Shown one piece after another: positions 44,850 through 54,798 of a stretch of 64,000 nucleotides of DNA (within the stretch, counting starts at the first letter, position 1; each line of letters begins with the position of its first letter). This DNA is from Spirogloea muscicola (lineage: Eukaryota; Streptophyta; Zygnematophyceae; Spirogloeales; Spirogloeaceae). The notes below the pieces were generated by a model. It did not search any database. It was not told the origin of the DNA and saw only the letters and a list, made by a program, of their open reading frames with translations. Made by a program: the position numbers and the translations under genes. Location of the stretch: the NCBI GenBank assembly GCA_009602725.1, contig WELB01000135.1, forward strand, positions 68,797-132,796. The letters are read 5' to 3'.

Positions 44850-45386
44850 TGCAATGAACCAGCCGTCTGCAAGCCGCATGGCTCTGTTGGCATGACCGAC
44901 TATTTGGGCCAGGTGACCCGCCGGCTGGCGGGCTGGCTGGCCGGGCAAGTGGCCCGCCCGGGTGCGGGCCCCGCCCGTCCTAAAATACCCCTCGCCAGGA
45001 TCCACCCATTCAAGGGAGGATCTTTGGCCCGCCGCAAGGCGGGCCATGGGGCGACCCGCTCACACCCTTGAGGGAGGGTGGCACGGGGAAGCACAAGGAG
45101 CCTTGGGTGCTGAGGCTCGATAATCAGTTCGAAGCCGGTGAAGCCCAGGAGCAGCCTTGCCGCTGCTCTCCGCCGCAGCCGCCGCCGCACTCTGCTGCAG
45201 GGCCTGCGGCGCCGGCCTGCGCCCAGGAGGTGGACGCCGCCGGACGGCGTCGCCACAGGGCCTGTCTTCCGCTGCGCCTGTGCGCTAGTGCTTTGCCTGT
45301 GTAGTGGGTTGGCTCCTAAACCCACTACGTTCGAACTCAATAAGGACTGCTCTCTCTAACTGCGTGTTTAGGGCGAAGTTCCTTAG
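44850..45386 (+). repeat. LTR-B, 3' LTR of the older element
   Basis: 537 bp, TGCAATGAACCAGCC ... AGTTCCTTAGA (end mutated from TTACA). It follows a polypurine tract, which ties the LTR-B family to the older chromovirus coding sequence. Confidence 0.88.
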
Positions 45387-47425
45387 AATGGGTGTGCACC
45401 CATACCCATCACGAATACGCACGTACATCTAAAAGAAACAGGTTGGCAGTGGGCTGCCAAGGAGCCTATAACAGTTCCCCCGCGTTATGGCACAGGGTCC
45501 TGTTGGCGTTACATGGCCGCTAGCCGCTTGCCGGACAATTGGCCCGTCTAAGTGGAGGGCGGGTGGCTTGACGGGCAAGCGGCCCAGTCCTGGAACAACC
45601 CTCGCCAGATTCCACCCTGCCAAGGGGGGGACCTTTGGCCCGCCGAAGGGCAGGCTATGGGGCGACCCGCTCGCTCACACCATCCTGGGTGGGGGTGGCA
45701 CGAGGGAAGCACTAATAGCCTCGGGCCGAGACCGACAGCATTTCGGACCGGTGAATCTTAAGAACAGCCTTGCTGCTGTCTGCCGCCGCAGCCGCCGCGC
45801 AGCCTGCTGCAGGCCTGCTGCGGGGAGTCCGTGGCTGCGCCCCTTAAGGACAGCTGCTGCTGGCCCCAAGGAGGTAGAGTTGCCGCCTGACGGCGGCGCC
45901 ATAGGGCCTGTCTTCCGCGCGCTTCACTGTCTAGTTAGCTCTAGATCCCTACAGCCAAACCTGAAAAGGAAGACTTACTCCTATCTGCGTGTGCAGGGCC
46001 GAGGTCGTCACAGAGCCCCACGAGTCGGACGCAGTCCTGCGTCCTGCACTTGCTCTCTTTCGCAGTCCTGCGGCCTGCACTAAGTCTGGTGATAACCCTT
46101 GCATGTCCAAGGAGCTAACACAGTAACACCTGCGAGCCCATTGAAGAGATCATCTATCGGAGGCAAAGCGTATCGGTCTGAATCGAGCTAATTCAAAGTC
46201 CGATATGATGCACATAAAAGATCACCGTTCTTCCATCTGACAGATATTATATGTGCACCGGTAAGGCGACTGAGAGGCTCGACTTGCCTCTTCCGCAGCA
46301 ATTTAGCTGGCATTTTACCTATTTCATCTTTTTGAAACGCGAGAGGGCTAAGCGGTATATCGAACAGTAGACATCCCTACTAGGATCCATTAGAGAAGTA
46401 TAAGAGCCACAAATTTGTGAAGATTTAGATAGTCCAGAAGGAAGACAAAGCTCACATATGAGTCAAGGTCAGACCACGTATGCCATCGTCACAAAAACCG
46501 CAGCATGTACACGTCTTTGTAATCAGCCTGTCCATCTGCATGAAGGACAGTGAACTTGGAGTTCCTGCCGCCTGTAGCGATTCGTAGCATATAATTGTAC
46601 AGGACTGAGCGGCAAGCGCCGCGTTGCCAGTATGGATTCCACTTTACTCATACAGATGTGGCGCACAGCCAGTCATTACCGAGTATCACAATCAATCGGC
46701 AACCCCTGCTACTGTAAGAAGGCACTGCGGTCTTTTAAACATACAATCAGTCTGAGTCCTTACAGAGGCCTAGCACATAATTCATCTGACCACTGGTCGA
46801 TGTCACTCGTGACAGACCATCCGCTTGGACAAGCAAATATCTGCTACAACTGGTTCTCAACGCCAGAGGACACTGGGGCCCCTGTAATTATGAGGATCTT
46901 GGCCGGTGCATCGGCAACTAGCGCCTCAAGTAGTAAGGCATGTACGACGCGTACATACTACCAAGACATGGCTTGCGAGCGACATGAAGATTAAACAATC
47001 TGGCCGGACTGAACATCCTGAGCTTCATCTCAATGGGCACAAGGAGCCAATGTCCTGTCAGTCACGATACAAAAGCGACATCCTGTGTGGAGCTCGATTG
47101 ATCACGCCACGCCTGTAAGGCTTAATCAAGCGCACGACCTCCTCAGCCGACGGCAAGCATCCACTTGCAGAACACGTCTGCAGCGACTTGTAAGACAGTG
47201 TGGGACACCCGAAGAAGCAAAGGCCCACCGACCTCCGGAGCTTGCAACACAGCTAAGAGGAGCTGCAACGGGTACACTGGATTGGGGACAAGCCTTACCA
47301 GCAAGTTTAACAGCTTACATGCGCCTGGCCGTCAGATTTCACACGCTCAGTATAGGGCACGATCATACCAAATGCAGGTATCGCTTGTCCCTTGTCTTTG
47401 CCATGGTCCCTGCCCAAGTGGTAGC
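45387..47425 (-). pseudogene. Decayed minus-strand chromovirus relic
   Basis: 45387-45466 and 46018-46080 together match the integrase N-terminal region on the minus strand (CATACCCATCACGAATACGCAC, CCACGAGTCGGACGC). 46.1-46.3 kb retains the RT start (GATGCACAT, CCGATATGATGCACAT), and about 46860-46930 the protease block (ATTATGAGGATCTTGGCCGGTGCATCGGCAACTAG). A solo LTR splits it. From 47.0 to 47.4 kb I recognise nothing. No frame stays open. Confidence 0.62.
45467..46012 (+). mobile_element. Solo LTR, diverged LTR-B type, TSD GAGCC
   Basis: A 546-bp unit flanked by GAGCC (45462-45466 and 46013-46017). It has LTR-B landmarks (TGTTGGCGTTACATGG, TTTGGCCCGCCGAAGGGC, GAGTTGCCGCCTGACGGCGGCGCC, CTGCGTGTGCAGGGCCGAGG) but many differences, and its left end has lost the TG. 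It sits in the integrase part of a minus-strand relic. Confidence 0.87.
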
Positions 47426-48298
47426 TGTAACGTCCCCATCCGTTACGTGACGTTTAACCGTGGGTTGAACGCTAACGCGTAGTAACGGCACGCGGTCCCG
47501 GTATCGTTGGCGTGCGACACGTGGGCGACGCGCGGAAAGTGAGACGCGGCTCACCGCGGCTCGCCGGAGCTGTCGCCGCAGGGCCGCCCGGGCCATGGCC
47601 GCCGCACCGCGCCGGGCGGCACCNGCGCAGGGCGGCACCACGCAGGGCGGCACCGCGACACGCCCGTCGGCGGCATGTCCGCCGCACCGGTGAGCGCCAC
47701 CTCATGGCCGCCGGACTCGTAGTGACATACCTGTGACGCGTGTAGCGCTGTGACGAGCCTGGCGGCGCCGCGCAGGGCGGCACCGCGCCGCGCAGGGCGG
47801 CGCCGCCGCCCTCACGACCGTATCCCCCCGTAGGGCCTGCCTTCTCGAAGGTGGGCCTTGAGGCGAGCCTCCTAGAGACCCCTGGGGAGGGTGGCACATG
47901 AAGCACCATAAGTAGGGCTGAGACCAGTCTCCGGGCACCGGTCGAAGTGAGCGAAGTCCACGCCAGAGAGAGGCGCGCAGCCCTGCTGCCGCCTGCTGCC
48001 GCAGCTCGTCCACGCAGGCCTGCTGCTGCCTGCTGCTGCAGCCCGACGCCGCAACCTGTCCCTGCGGATCTTCATCGGCTCTCCTGAAGGTAGACTGTGG
48101 CTGTTCCCTCTGGGGACAGCTGCTGGCCCGTACCGAGAGGTGAGTCGTCGCCTGTCGGCGGCGCCTCAGGGCAAGGTATTCCGCTGCGTGTCCACGTGGT
48201 GCTTCACTGTGCTGGGGGTTTGTCTCTAAACCCCAGCGACCGAAACCAATCAGCACGTTCTAGCCCTTGACTGTCTGTGAAGGGCCTAGAATGCTTCA
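47426..48298 (+). mobile_element. Solo LTR-A, diverged, TSD GTAGC
   Basis: An 873-bp TGTAACGTCCCCATCCG ... GAATGCTTCA unit flanked by GTAGC (47421-47425 and 48299-48303). The second dyad is altered (GTTTAACCGTGGGTTGAAC). The central tract is replaced by GCGCAGGGCGGCACC repeats (47612-47665, 47765-47812). One ambiguous base (N) lies at 47624 within these repeats. Confidence 0.93.
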
Positions 48299-48303
48299 GT
48301 AGC

Positions 48304-48604
48304 AGACCATTCTCGGAGAAGGAAGGCCCTGGGGCCTTGTAGTCCTTTTCTAACGATGCTTTCTCTGTTTGCAGTGGAAGCAATTACCCACATCTATAAC
48401 GGGCATCCTCGAGCAATCCTGGAGAACCACTGTTTTCCGCCCCTCCTTGGGCTGAATCAACCGGGCCTGTCTTTGGCGCAGGTGATCCTCCTGGCTTCAA
48501 AGAATGCGGCTGCTGATATTGAAAGAGCGGCTGTAAGAGGCCAGCCAGATGCATATAGATTCATGACGGAGCTCCAGACTAGGCACCTAGGGCGCTCTTC
48601 GTAA
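48304..48604 (+). other. Exon-like open stretch of unknown origin
   Basis: A pyrimidine-rich run ending TTTGCAG at about 48372 precedes a frame open to a stop at 48602-48604. Its composition is balanced ('NGHPRAILENHCFPPLLGLN', 'LASKNAAADIERAAVRGQPD'), unlike the Ala/Arg/Pro-rich frames of the LTRs. I do not recognise the product. The last about 130 bases recur at 57.79-57.92 kb beside another LINE fragment, so this could be LINE 3' sequence read antisense, or a captured exon. Confidence 0.3.
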
Positions 48605-49300
48605 TCCCGTGACAGTAGGAAGTCAGATGAGCTGAGGGGAGGAAGAGCAACCCCGCTGCGCAAGCCAGAGGCTGCTGCAAGGGCGCGACCAGCGCGGCGG
48701 TGCAAAGCAAGCGCTTAGGAGCGCTGTAGGCACATAGATGTGCGCATGCGGTAGCAGGACACGAGACTCAAAGGCACCGAGCCACTGGGTAGGGCTGCAC
48801 CCTGTTTCCGGCGCCGCTGGTCAGCTTGAGATGCCAGCAGGGAAAGTAAGAGGACCACCGGCCCCCGTAACACCTGTGGGTGTCCATGGCCAGGGGGTAA
48901 AAGGCATCACCCGCCGGGTGGTCCTTGTACATGTGCAACTTCTTCTGTTCGGCCACCTTCAAGGCATAGCGGGTCTCAGAAGTAATGGGGCCCTTCTTCC
49001 GGAAGCTGTCGGTAAGGACGACGTCCATGAGGAGCCGCTTGCCACCTCCCAGTGGGACGCCGACCAAATCGACACGCCTCGTCCGAGGGACCCCGTTGCG
49101 GAGTTGGACGGGCATCACCCCGGAGCTCTTCAAAGCCACTTGATATCCCGCCTCCGTGACGATGCCATACATCGCGTCACGTAGGAAATTGGGAGCGCGT
49201 GCGCTCACTTCCTTTGGCACAGCTGAGCATGTGGTCACCCATGAGCAGTGCATCATGCTCAATAAGCCCGCATTCACATCAAGTCACCCTGCCAAGCACA
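48605..49300 (-). pseudogene. LINE fragment with restriction-like endonuclease frame
   Basis: Open minus-strand frame 48768-49277: 'GIVTEAGYQVALKSSGVMPV', 'RRVDLVGVPLGGGKRLLMDV', 'YALKVAEQKKLHMYKDH', 'FYPLAMDTHRCYGGRWS'. The C-terminus reads 'HRRAGRALAAASGLRSGVAL' in another frame (48650-48705). The spacing R-x-D-x14-D and the following Lys match the fragment at 43.6 kb, but the sequence is closer to 57.9-58.4 kb. No RT is present, so it is 5'-truncated. Confidence 0.7.
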
Positions 49301-49467
49301 GGGATGGTAAGCCAAGACGGCGGCGCATAGCATCACACAAAATAAAGCATTTTCCATCCGCAAGCCCGCATGCAAAGGCAAAGCGCGGAGCCACTCAGAC
49401 GCTCCCAGAGACGAAACAGATAGGTGCCGAGCCTGGCCTCGAGCATCTCCTTGGAGGAGGCTCCGGA
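49301..49467. other. Unassigned spacer
   Basis: AT-richer DNA between the LINE fragment and LTR-B. I see no open frame or repeat landmark in it. Confidence 0.4.
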
Positions 49468-49752
49468 TGTAATAAACCAGCCGTTTGGTGAAGCCACACG
49501 GCTCTGTTGGCATTACATGACCGGCCATTCGGGACAAGTGGCCCGCCCAGGTGCGGGCCCCGCCCGTCCTAAAATACCCCTCGCCAGGATCCACCCGTTC
49601 AAGGGGAGATCTTTGGACCGCCGCAAGGCGGGCCATGGGACGACGACCCGCTCACACCCCTGGAGGGGGGGTGGCACGGGGAAGCACGAAGAGCCTTGGG
49701 GGCTGAGGCTCGACAGAAGTTCGAATAGGGAAGCCCAGGAGCAGCCTTGCAG
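49468..49752 (+). repeat. LTR-B, 5' half only
   Basis: TGTAATAAACCAGCCGTTTGG through AGCAGCCTTGC, then an abrupt change to LTR-B internal sequence (CGACCAACGCCGGACTGACTG, compare 53873-53893). A deletion has removed the LTR 3' half, the primer-binding site and the start of the leader. Confidence 0.82.
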
Positions 49753-50283
49753 CAACGACCAACGCCGGACTGACTGCCTGATCTTTTGAGGACCACTTGC
49801 TGCGTTCGCTTCTTTTGAAGGGTGGCTTGAGCCTGCAGGCTTTGTGTAACGTTCCCTCCGTTTGGGAGTGCCAACGGTGCCGGTAACCCTACATGTTTGT
49901 ATATGTATTTGTCGCGGGGAACGCCTCAACGGTCCCGGCTCCGCCCCCGCGCCGCGGCCCGAGGCCCCGGTCCCGTATCACACGTGCTCCGCCCCCGGCG
50001 CCGCGGGCCGCGGCCCCGGTTCCGTACTGCACGTTCTCCGTTCCCGGCGCCGCGGCCCGAGGCCCCGGTTCCGTACCGTACGACCTTCCGCGCCGTCCAA
50101 TAGCGCCGCGTTCACGCGCCGCTTCGCGTCTCCTTGGAGCCGCCCAAGGCGCCGCTTCGCGCCTCCATGGAGCCGCCCAAGGCGCCGCTCTCCGCGTCCC
50201 CTTCGTCCGGCCCGCCCCTTCGGCGGAGGGCCTTGGGGACGACCCTCGTCACACCCTCGGGGGAGGGGTGGCAGATGGAACGC

Positions 50284-50290
50284 TATATAA
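50284..50290 (+). promoter_or_regulatory. Probable TATA box of LTR-C
   Basis: TATATAA lies between the GC-rich upstream part and the CTGCTGC leader, about 440 bases into the LTR. The other LTR-C copies have ATCATTTG or a broken form at this place. This is the clearest core-promoter match in any LTR here. Confidence 0.55.
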
Positions 50291-50705
50291 GTAGTAGGCC
50301 TCGGCCGGGCTCCCCGGTCTGACAAGCGCCGAGAGAGACACAGCCCTGCTGCTCCCTAGCCAGCCCCGCTGCCGCCTAGCCAGCCCCGCTGCTGCCTGCT
50401 GCCGCCGCTGCCGCCACAGCTCTGCTGCTGCCGTCTGCTGCCCAGCCCGTCGATGCAGCTCGTCGCTGCGGCACCGCCGGCTCTCTGGACAGGGATGCTA
50501 CAGCTCGGCTGCTGTCGCCTGCTGCCCAGCCCGTCGCCGCAGCTCGTCGCTGCGGGCTCCGCCGGCTCTCTGTAAGTCTATGGTAGAGTCACCGCCCTAG
50601 GGCGGTGCCTCAGGGTAAGACTTCCGCTGCGCTCTGTGCGCGTATGTGCGTTGGCGTTTCTTCTGTATGAGGGTTGTCTCCTAATCACCCTATGCTTGAA
50701 TCTAA

Positions 50706-50738
50706 ACCAGGACCAGGACCAGGACCAGGACCAGGACA
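50706..50738 (+). repeat. AGGACC microsatellite in LTR-C
   Basis: Five tandem ACCAGG/AGGACC hexamers. Other LTR-C copies have one unit (ACCAGGACGTTC at about 1236). It is a local expansion in this copy. Confidence 0.9.
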
Positions 50739-50778
50739 TTCTGACCCTAACTGTGTGATTAGGGGCAGGGATGTTACA

Positions 50779-52030
50779 CTTTGTGTGGTGAAGGTCAGTC
50801 GTGTGGCCAGCATTGATCGTGTGCATCGGTCTTGGTCACATCTGCGGCTGTCTGCCTGCCTGCTTTTGGAGGTGTGAGGTTGCGCGCTGCCTTGCTTGCT
50901 CGCTCGCTGCTGCAGCAGTCTTGCGATGCCCTGTATTGCAGTATAGATTCTGTGATATGCTGCCCATTGAACCTGATCTGATCACTCAGTAATCCTCAGA
51001 CAGCATGAAGTCGCACACATCTAGTGCGCTTTCTAGCCCTCCTCGGGAGGTAGAGCGATCGGCTGCTAAGGCAGCGGCTACTGCGGAGCCAGCTGCTGCG
51101 GCAGTGGCTGCTGCGGGGCAAGCCCATGAGGGGCACGCCGAGCTGGGAGCCGAAGGCCACGAGGGCCTGACGCTGGGGAGGTGCAGCGCATGGCCCTCCT
51201 CAAGCAGGATCTGGCAGCAGCCCAGCCTACGACGGACCCAGCTCAACACCGCCTCTTTGCGAGGATCTGCGAGCAACGCGCCCTACTCATCCGGCAGCGC
51301 GCCGATGAGCGGCATATGCAAGAGGTGGATGCCTCGTTGCACTTGATGCGCAAAAGCAGTGGCAACCCTGAGCATGGATTTGCCAGGACCATGCACCCAG
51401 ACGATTCTCCGGTCAGAAAAATTGGGGAGGGTTGCAGTCATGGCTCGACGAGATGGTCGAATGGTTCTTGTGTTCGAACACGGACGCATGGCACGCGTGC
51501 GCCTCGCTGCGACCTATCTCTTAGGGGAACTACGGGAGTAAAGGAACACCCTGAAGCAGGGCTCGACGCCCGACGAGTACAACGGCTGGGACTTCTTTTC
51601 CAGCTCGCTCATATCGGCTTCCGGCGATCCACACGCGGAGCTGCGCGCTCGCGATGAGCCCTCCGCATGGGCAAGGAAAGGGAGGACTGTGAGCCCTACG
51701 TGCGGCGCTTCCGGCTGCTGCTGTCCAAGCTACGCAGCGAGCCCATAAAGCCGATTGATCAGTGCCAGGGCTTTGAGGCTGGGCTGCCCACTCGCATGCG
51801 AATTTGGGTCGCGGTCGATTCCGCGACGTCGCAACCTGTCACGGACTTCACCAAGATGGTGGATCACGCCCGCAAGGTGCTCAGCACGCCGGACGTTGCC
51901 GGTCAGGGCAAGCGTCTCCTGCTGGAGGCAGGCGAATCTGCAGAGGCATAGCGAGGCACGAAGCGGTTCAACCCAAGGCAAGGCTCGAACGCTCGTCCTC
52001 AAGGCGGCTTTCCCAAGCCGTGAATGGAAG
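50779..52030 (+). pseudogene. LTR-B family gag relic
   Basis: The ATG at 51005 opens 'MKSHTSSALSSPPREVERSA', an Ala-rich N-terminus, then 'EGHAELGAEGHEGLTLG'. After a frameshift the coiled-coil-like part ('MALLKQDLAAAQPTTDPAQH', 'HMQEVDASLHLMRKSSGNPE') reads from 51181, and a capsid-like part ('EDCEPYVRRFRLLLSKLRSE', 'FEAGLPTRMRIWVAVDSATS') from 51667 to 51951. Gag packages the element RNA. Only one coiled-coil unit is present here, against three at 54.6-56.1 kb. LTR-C interrupts its leader. Confidence 0.82.
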
Positions 52031-52524
52031 GTGCTGGCTGCTTCAAGTGCGGTGAGAAGAGCCACCAGATCAGGGACTGCCCGGCGGCAGGTCCAACTTC
52101 CTCGAGGCCACGTCCCCAGCGGCCTATGGGCCGGGACCAGGGCACCTTCAAGGGCAAGCGTGAGTGCCTGAACCTTCCCTCTGAGAGCCATCTCATTCAG
52201 CCAGATGCACTTGAGCTGTTTGATTCTGCTGGCATTGCTTGCCCGTCAATCAAAGTACCGGTTGTGCGCTCCATTGCTGCTTCGTTGCAAGGTCTTGAAG
52301 CCGGAGGGCCTCTATTTGTGTCGATTGCCCACAATGACTTGCAAGTGGCTGCAGATGTCTATCTGAGTTGGCCTGAGTGCCGTCGGCCTGAAGTGATTCT
52401 GTTCTTCATTGTGCCACAGAATTGCGGCGTAATTGATCGAGCTCCGCTGGGGATGTCGTTGTTGTGCTCGCATGAGTCGGGACACAGGCTCTTTAGGCGT
52501 AGTGTCGATGCCCACTCAACTTAG
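52024..52524 (+). pseudogene. LTR-B zinc knuckle and pre-protease module
   Basis: Open frame with CFKCGEKSHQIRDC (52042-52083), a C-X2-C-X4-H-X4-C nucleic-acid-binding knuckle, then the pre-protease module: 'FDSAGIACPSIKVPVVRSIA', 'VSIAHNDLQVAADVYLSWPE' and 'ILFFIVPQNCGVIDRAPLGM'. The module is clearly homologous to 30617-30912 though much diverged, which shows purifying selection before decay. The frame stops at 52522. Confidence 0.83.
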
Positions 52525-52607
52525 GCCTTACCCGACAGAGGTCAGGGTACATGTCGCTCGCACCCCAATCCTTGGTAGCAGTGTGTCCATGAGGACATGG
52601 ACACACG

Positions 52608-52885
52608 ATGCTTTTTGAGGGGCAGGTTGCTGAGGCACCAGCCAGGAACCTCATCGACTCAGGGGCCCCAGTGTCCTTCGTCAATAGGAATTTGGTGTGC
52701 TCCACTGGCTTGCATTTGCAAGCAGATGGTTTGCCTAGAGTGACATTGGCTGATGGCCACCCTGCCGAGGTGTTGGGTTTGTGCACAAGTACCATTCGCA
52801 TACAGCAAAAGACGGCCGCGGTGCCTTGTTACGCCATTGCGTTGACTGCTGCATTTGATGTGATATTGGGAGATGACTGGCTTCG
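52608..52885 (+). pseudogene. LTR-B family aspartic protease relic
   Basis: The frame has 'NLIDSGAPVSFVNRNLV' (active site Asp-Ser-Gly at about 52658-52666), 'VTLADGHPAEVLGLCTSTIR' and 'AFDVILGDDWLR'. The 5' LTR of the next element, inserted at 52886, cuts it just after the conserved GDDWL block. Confidence 0.85.
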
Positions 52886-53677
52886 TGTAATGAAACAGCC
52901 GTTTGGTCAAGCCACATGGCTCTGTTGGCATTACATGACCGGCCATTTGGGACAAGTGGCCCGCCAGGTGGCGGGCTGGCTTGCCGGGCAGGTGCCCCGC
53001 CCAGAGGCGGGCCCCGCCCGTGCTAAAATACCCTCGCCAGGATCCACCTGTTAAGGGAGGACCTTTGGCCTGCCGCAAGGCGGGCCTAGGGGTGAACCTG
53101 CTCACACCCCTGGAGGAATGCGTGTATATTAAGAAATGGGGAGGCCATGTGTGGCCAAGTACAAAGGCAAGCACATTGGACAAATGTACGTCACCTGCTG
53201 CTAAGCTGACCCGCTCAGTAACCACGAGTCAGCACATAGAGGTCGCTAGCTGACGCTCGAATACCGGACGGCAATTGACTAGCTCTTGTGCCAGCAGCTA
53301 AGGCTCGACCAGCTTTCTGATGCAGAGCATACGCCTGAGCGCCTGCTCACACCCCTGGAGGGGGGGTGGCACGGGGGAGCACTAAGGAGCCTTAGGGGCT
53401 GAGGCTCATCAATCAGTTCGAGCCCGGGAAGCCCAGGAGCAGCCTTGCCGCTGCTCGCCGCCGCAGCCGCCGCCGCACTCTGCTGCGGGGGCCTGCTGCG
53501 CCGGCCTGCGCCCAGGAGGTGGAGTCGCCGCCGGACGGCGGCGCCACAGGGCCTGTCTTCCGCTGCGCTATGCGCTAGTGCTTCCTTGTGTAGTGGGTTG
53601 GCCTCTAAACCCCCATGCTCGAACCCAATAAGGACTGCTATCTCTCTGACTGCGTGTTTAGGGCAAGGTTCCTTACA
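52886..53677 (+). repeat. LTR-B, 5' LTR of a deletion derivative, with insertion
   Basis: TGTAATGAAACAGCC ... AAGGTTCCTTACA. Without the 245-base insertion and duplication it is 547 bp. The primer-binding site at 53683 makes it a 5' LTR. The left flank is CTTCG, and the 3' LTR right flank is GTTCA, so the outer TSD is not preserved. Confidence 0.88.
53117..53341 (-). mobile_element. Short non-LTR insertion, 20-bp perfect TSD
   Basis: A 225-bp insertion in LTR-B between two identical 20-base copies (53097-53116 and 53342-53361). It shares GGCCAAGTACAAAGGCAAGC and the GACCCGCTCAGTAACC..GTCAGCACATA region with 56.71-56.85 kb, where it is shorter on the right. The 3' end is therefore probably on the left (minus orientation). 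It has no ORF, and is a SINE or a truncated LINE. Confidence 0.87.
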
Positions 53678-53682
53678 CAATT

Positions 53683-53694
53683 TGGTATCAGAGG
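53683..53694 (+). promoter_or_regulatory. Primer-binding site of the LTR-B element
   Basis: TGGTATCAGAGG five bases after the LTR end (the LTR-A elements have 1). It ties LTR-B to the gag at 54184. Confidence 0.9.
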
Positions 53695-54183
53695 CGGTTT
53701 TGCATCCATCGCGCTTGTGACTTCTTGTGCTCGCCGCTGATGATGCAAGGATCACCTCGATATGCTGGCCTGACCATTTTCTGTCAAAGTTGAAGTGCTT
53801 GCCAGACGTTGGTCCGTGGGACGGCTCCGCGGAAGCGCCGGGTGCGAAGCAATCCTTGCGCCGTGAGCCCGACCAACGCGACCAACGCAGATTGCAAACT
53901 GATCCTTGAGGACCACTTGCTGCGTTCGCTACTATTGAGGTGTGGCTTGAGCTTGCAGTCTTTGTGTGGTGAGGTCAGTCGTGTGACCCGCATTGATCGT
54001 GAGCATCGGTCTTGGTCACATCGCGGCTGTCTGCCTGCCTGCTGATTGAGGTGTGAGGTTGCGCGCTGCCTTACTTGCTCGCTCGCTGGTGCACCAGTCT
54101 TGCGATGTCCTGTAATGCAGTATGAAGTGTGTGATCTGCTGACTGTCGGAGCTGAATTGATCACTCAGTGTCTATCAAACAGC
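53695..54183 (+). other. 5' leader of the LTR-B element
   Basis: A 0.49-kb leader. It matches 49753-49844 plus 50779-51004, without the LTR-C insertion at CTTTG (53960-53964). Confidence 0.75.
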
Positions 54184-54798
54184 ATGACTTCACATACCTC
54201 CAGCGCGCGATCAAACCCTCCTCGGACGGCGGCGCGGTCGGCTGCGGATGCAGCGGCTGCTGGGCGGTCGGCTGTCGATGCAGCGGCTGCAGCGCGGTCG
54301 GCTGTGGATGCAGCGGCTGCAGGGCGGTCGGCTGTGGATGCAGCGGTTGCTATGGGGCGGTCGGCTGTGGATGCAGCGGCTGCAGCGCGGTCGGCTGTGG
54401 ATGCAGCGGCTGCAGGGCGGTCGGCTGTAGATGCAGCGGCTGCTGTGGGGCGGTCGGCTGTGGATGTCGCGGCTGCGGCAGGGGCAGATGCTGCGGATGC
54501 AGTGGCTGCTGCGGGGCATGCCCTTGCGGGGCACGCCGAGCTGGGAGCCGAAGGCCAAGAGGGCTTGTCGGCTGGGGAGGTGCAAAGCATGGCACTCCTC
54601 ACTGAGCAGCTGGAGGCAGCCAACGCTGGCCTGGACCCGTTCCTTCGTGCCTACCTCAAGGGGTCGCATAAGGAACAGCGTGCCCACCTCGTCCGGCTGC
54701 GGGCCAGAGAGCGGCATGTGCAAGGGGCCGATGCTGCAGTACATTTGATGCGCCAGAGCAGTGGCAACCCGTCGCATGGACTTGCGAGGGCCCACTAA
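54184..54798 (+). pseudogene. LTR-B gag with expanded Ala-rich repeat
   Basis: The ATG at 54184 is shared with the copy at 51005 (M-x-SHTSSA-x-S-x-PP). The N-terminus is an array of about eight RSAVDAAAA-type 10-11-residue repeats (about 54232-54482), then 'AGHAELGAEGQEGLSAGEVQ', a helical 'MALLTEQLEAANAGLDPFLR', and 'HVQGADAAVHLMRQSSGNPS'. It stops at 54796. Capsid-like and knuckle parts do not follow: the next DNA is two more copies of the helical unit, then, beyond a nested LTR, integrase. Confidence 0.83.
54232..54482 (+). repeat. 30/33-bp minisatellite in gag
   Basis: About eight tandem units of the form GCGGTCGGCTGTGGATGCAG + CGGCTGCAGG, two of them extended by three bases (ATG or GTG). 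The unit lengths, 30 and 33, keep the frame. The gag copy at 51005 has only one or two degenerate units, so the array expanded in this lineage. Confidence 0.92.

Larger units (their letters stand above)
49845..50778 (+). mobile_element. Solo LTR-C, TSD CTTTG, with TATA box
   Basis: A 934-bp TGTAACGTTCCCTCCG ... GGGATGTTACA unit flanked by CTTTG (49840-49844 and 50779-50783). The related gag leader at 53960-53964 has the uninterrupted target. It contains GC-rich tandem blocks (about 49930-50085 and 50131-50195), TATATAA at 50284-50290, CTGCTGCCGC repeats, a duplicated GCCCAGCCCGTCG..GCAGCTCGTCGCTGCGG block, and an (AGGACC)n run. Confidence 0.94.
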
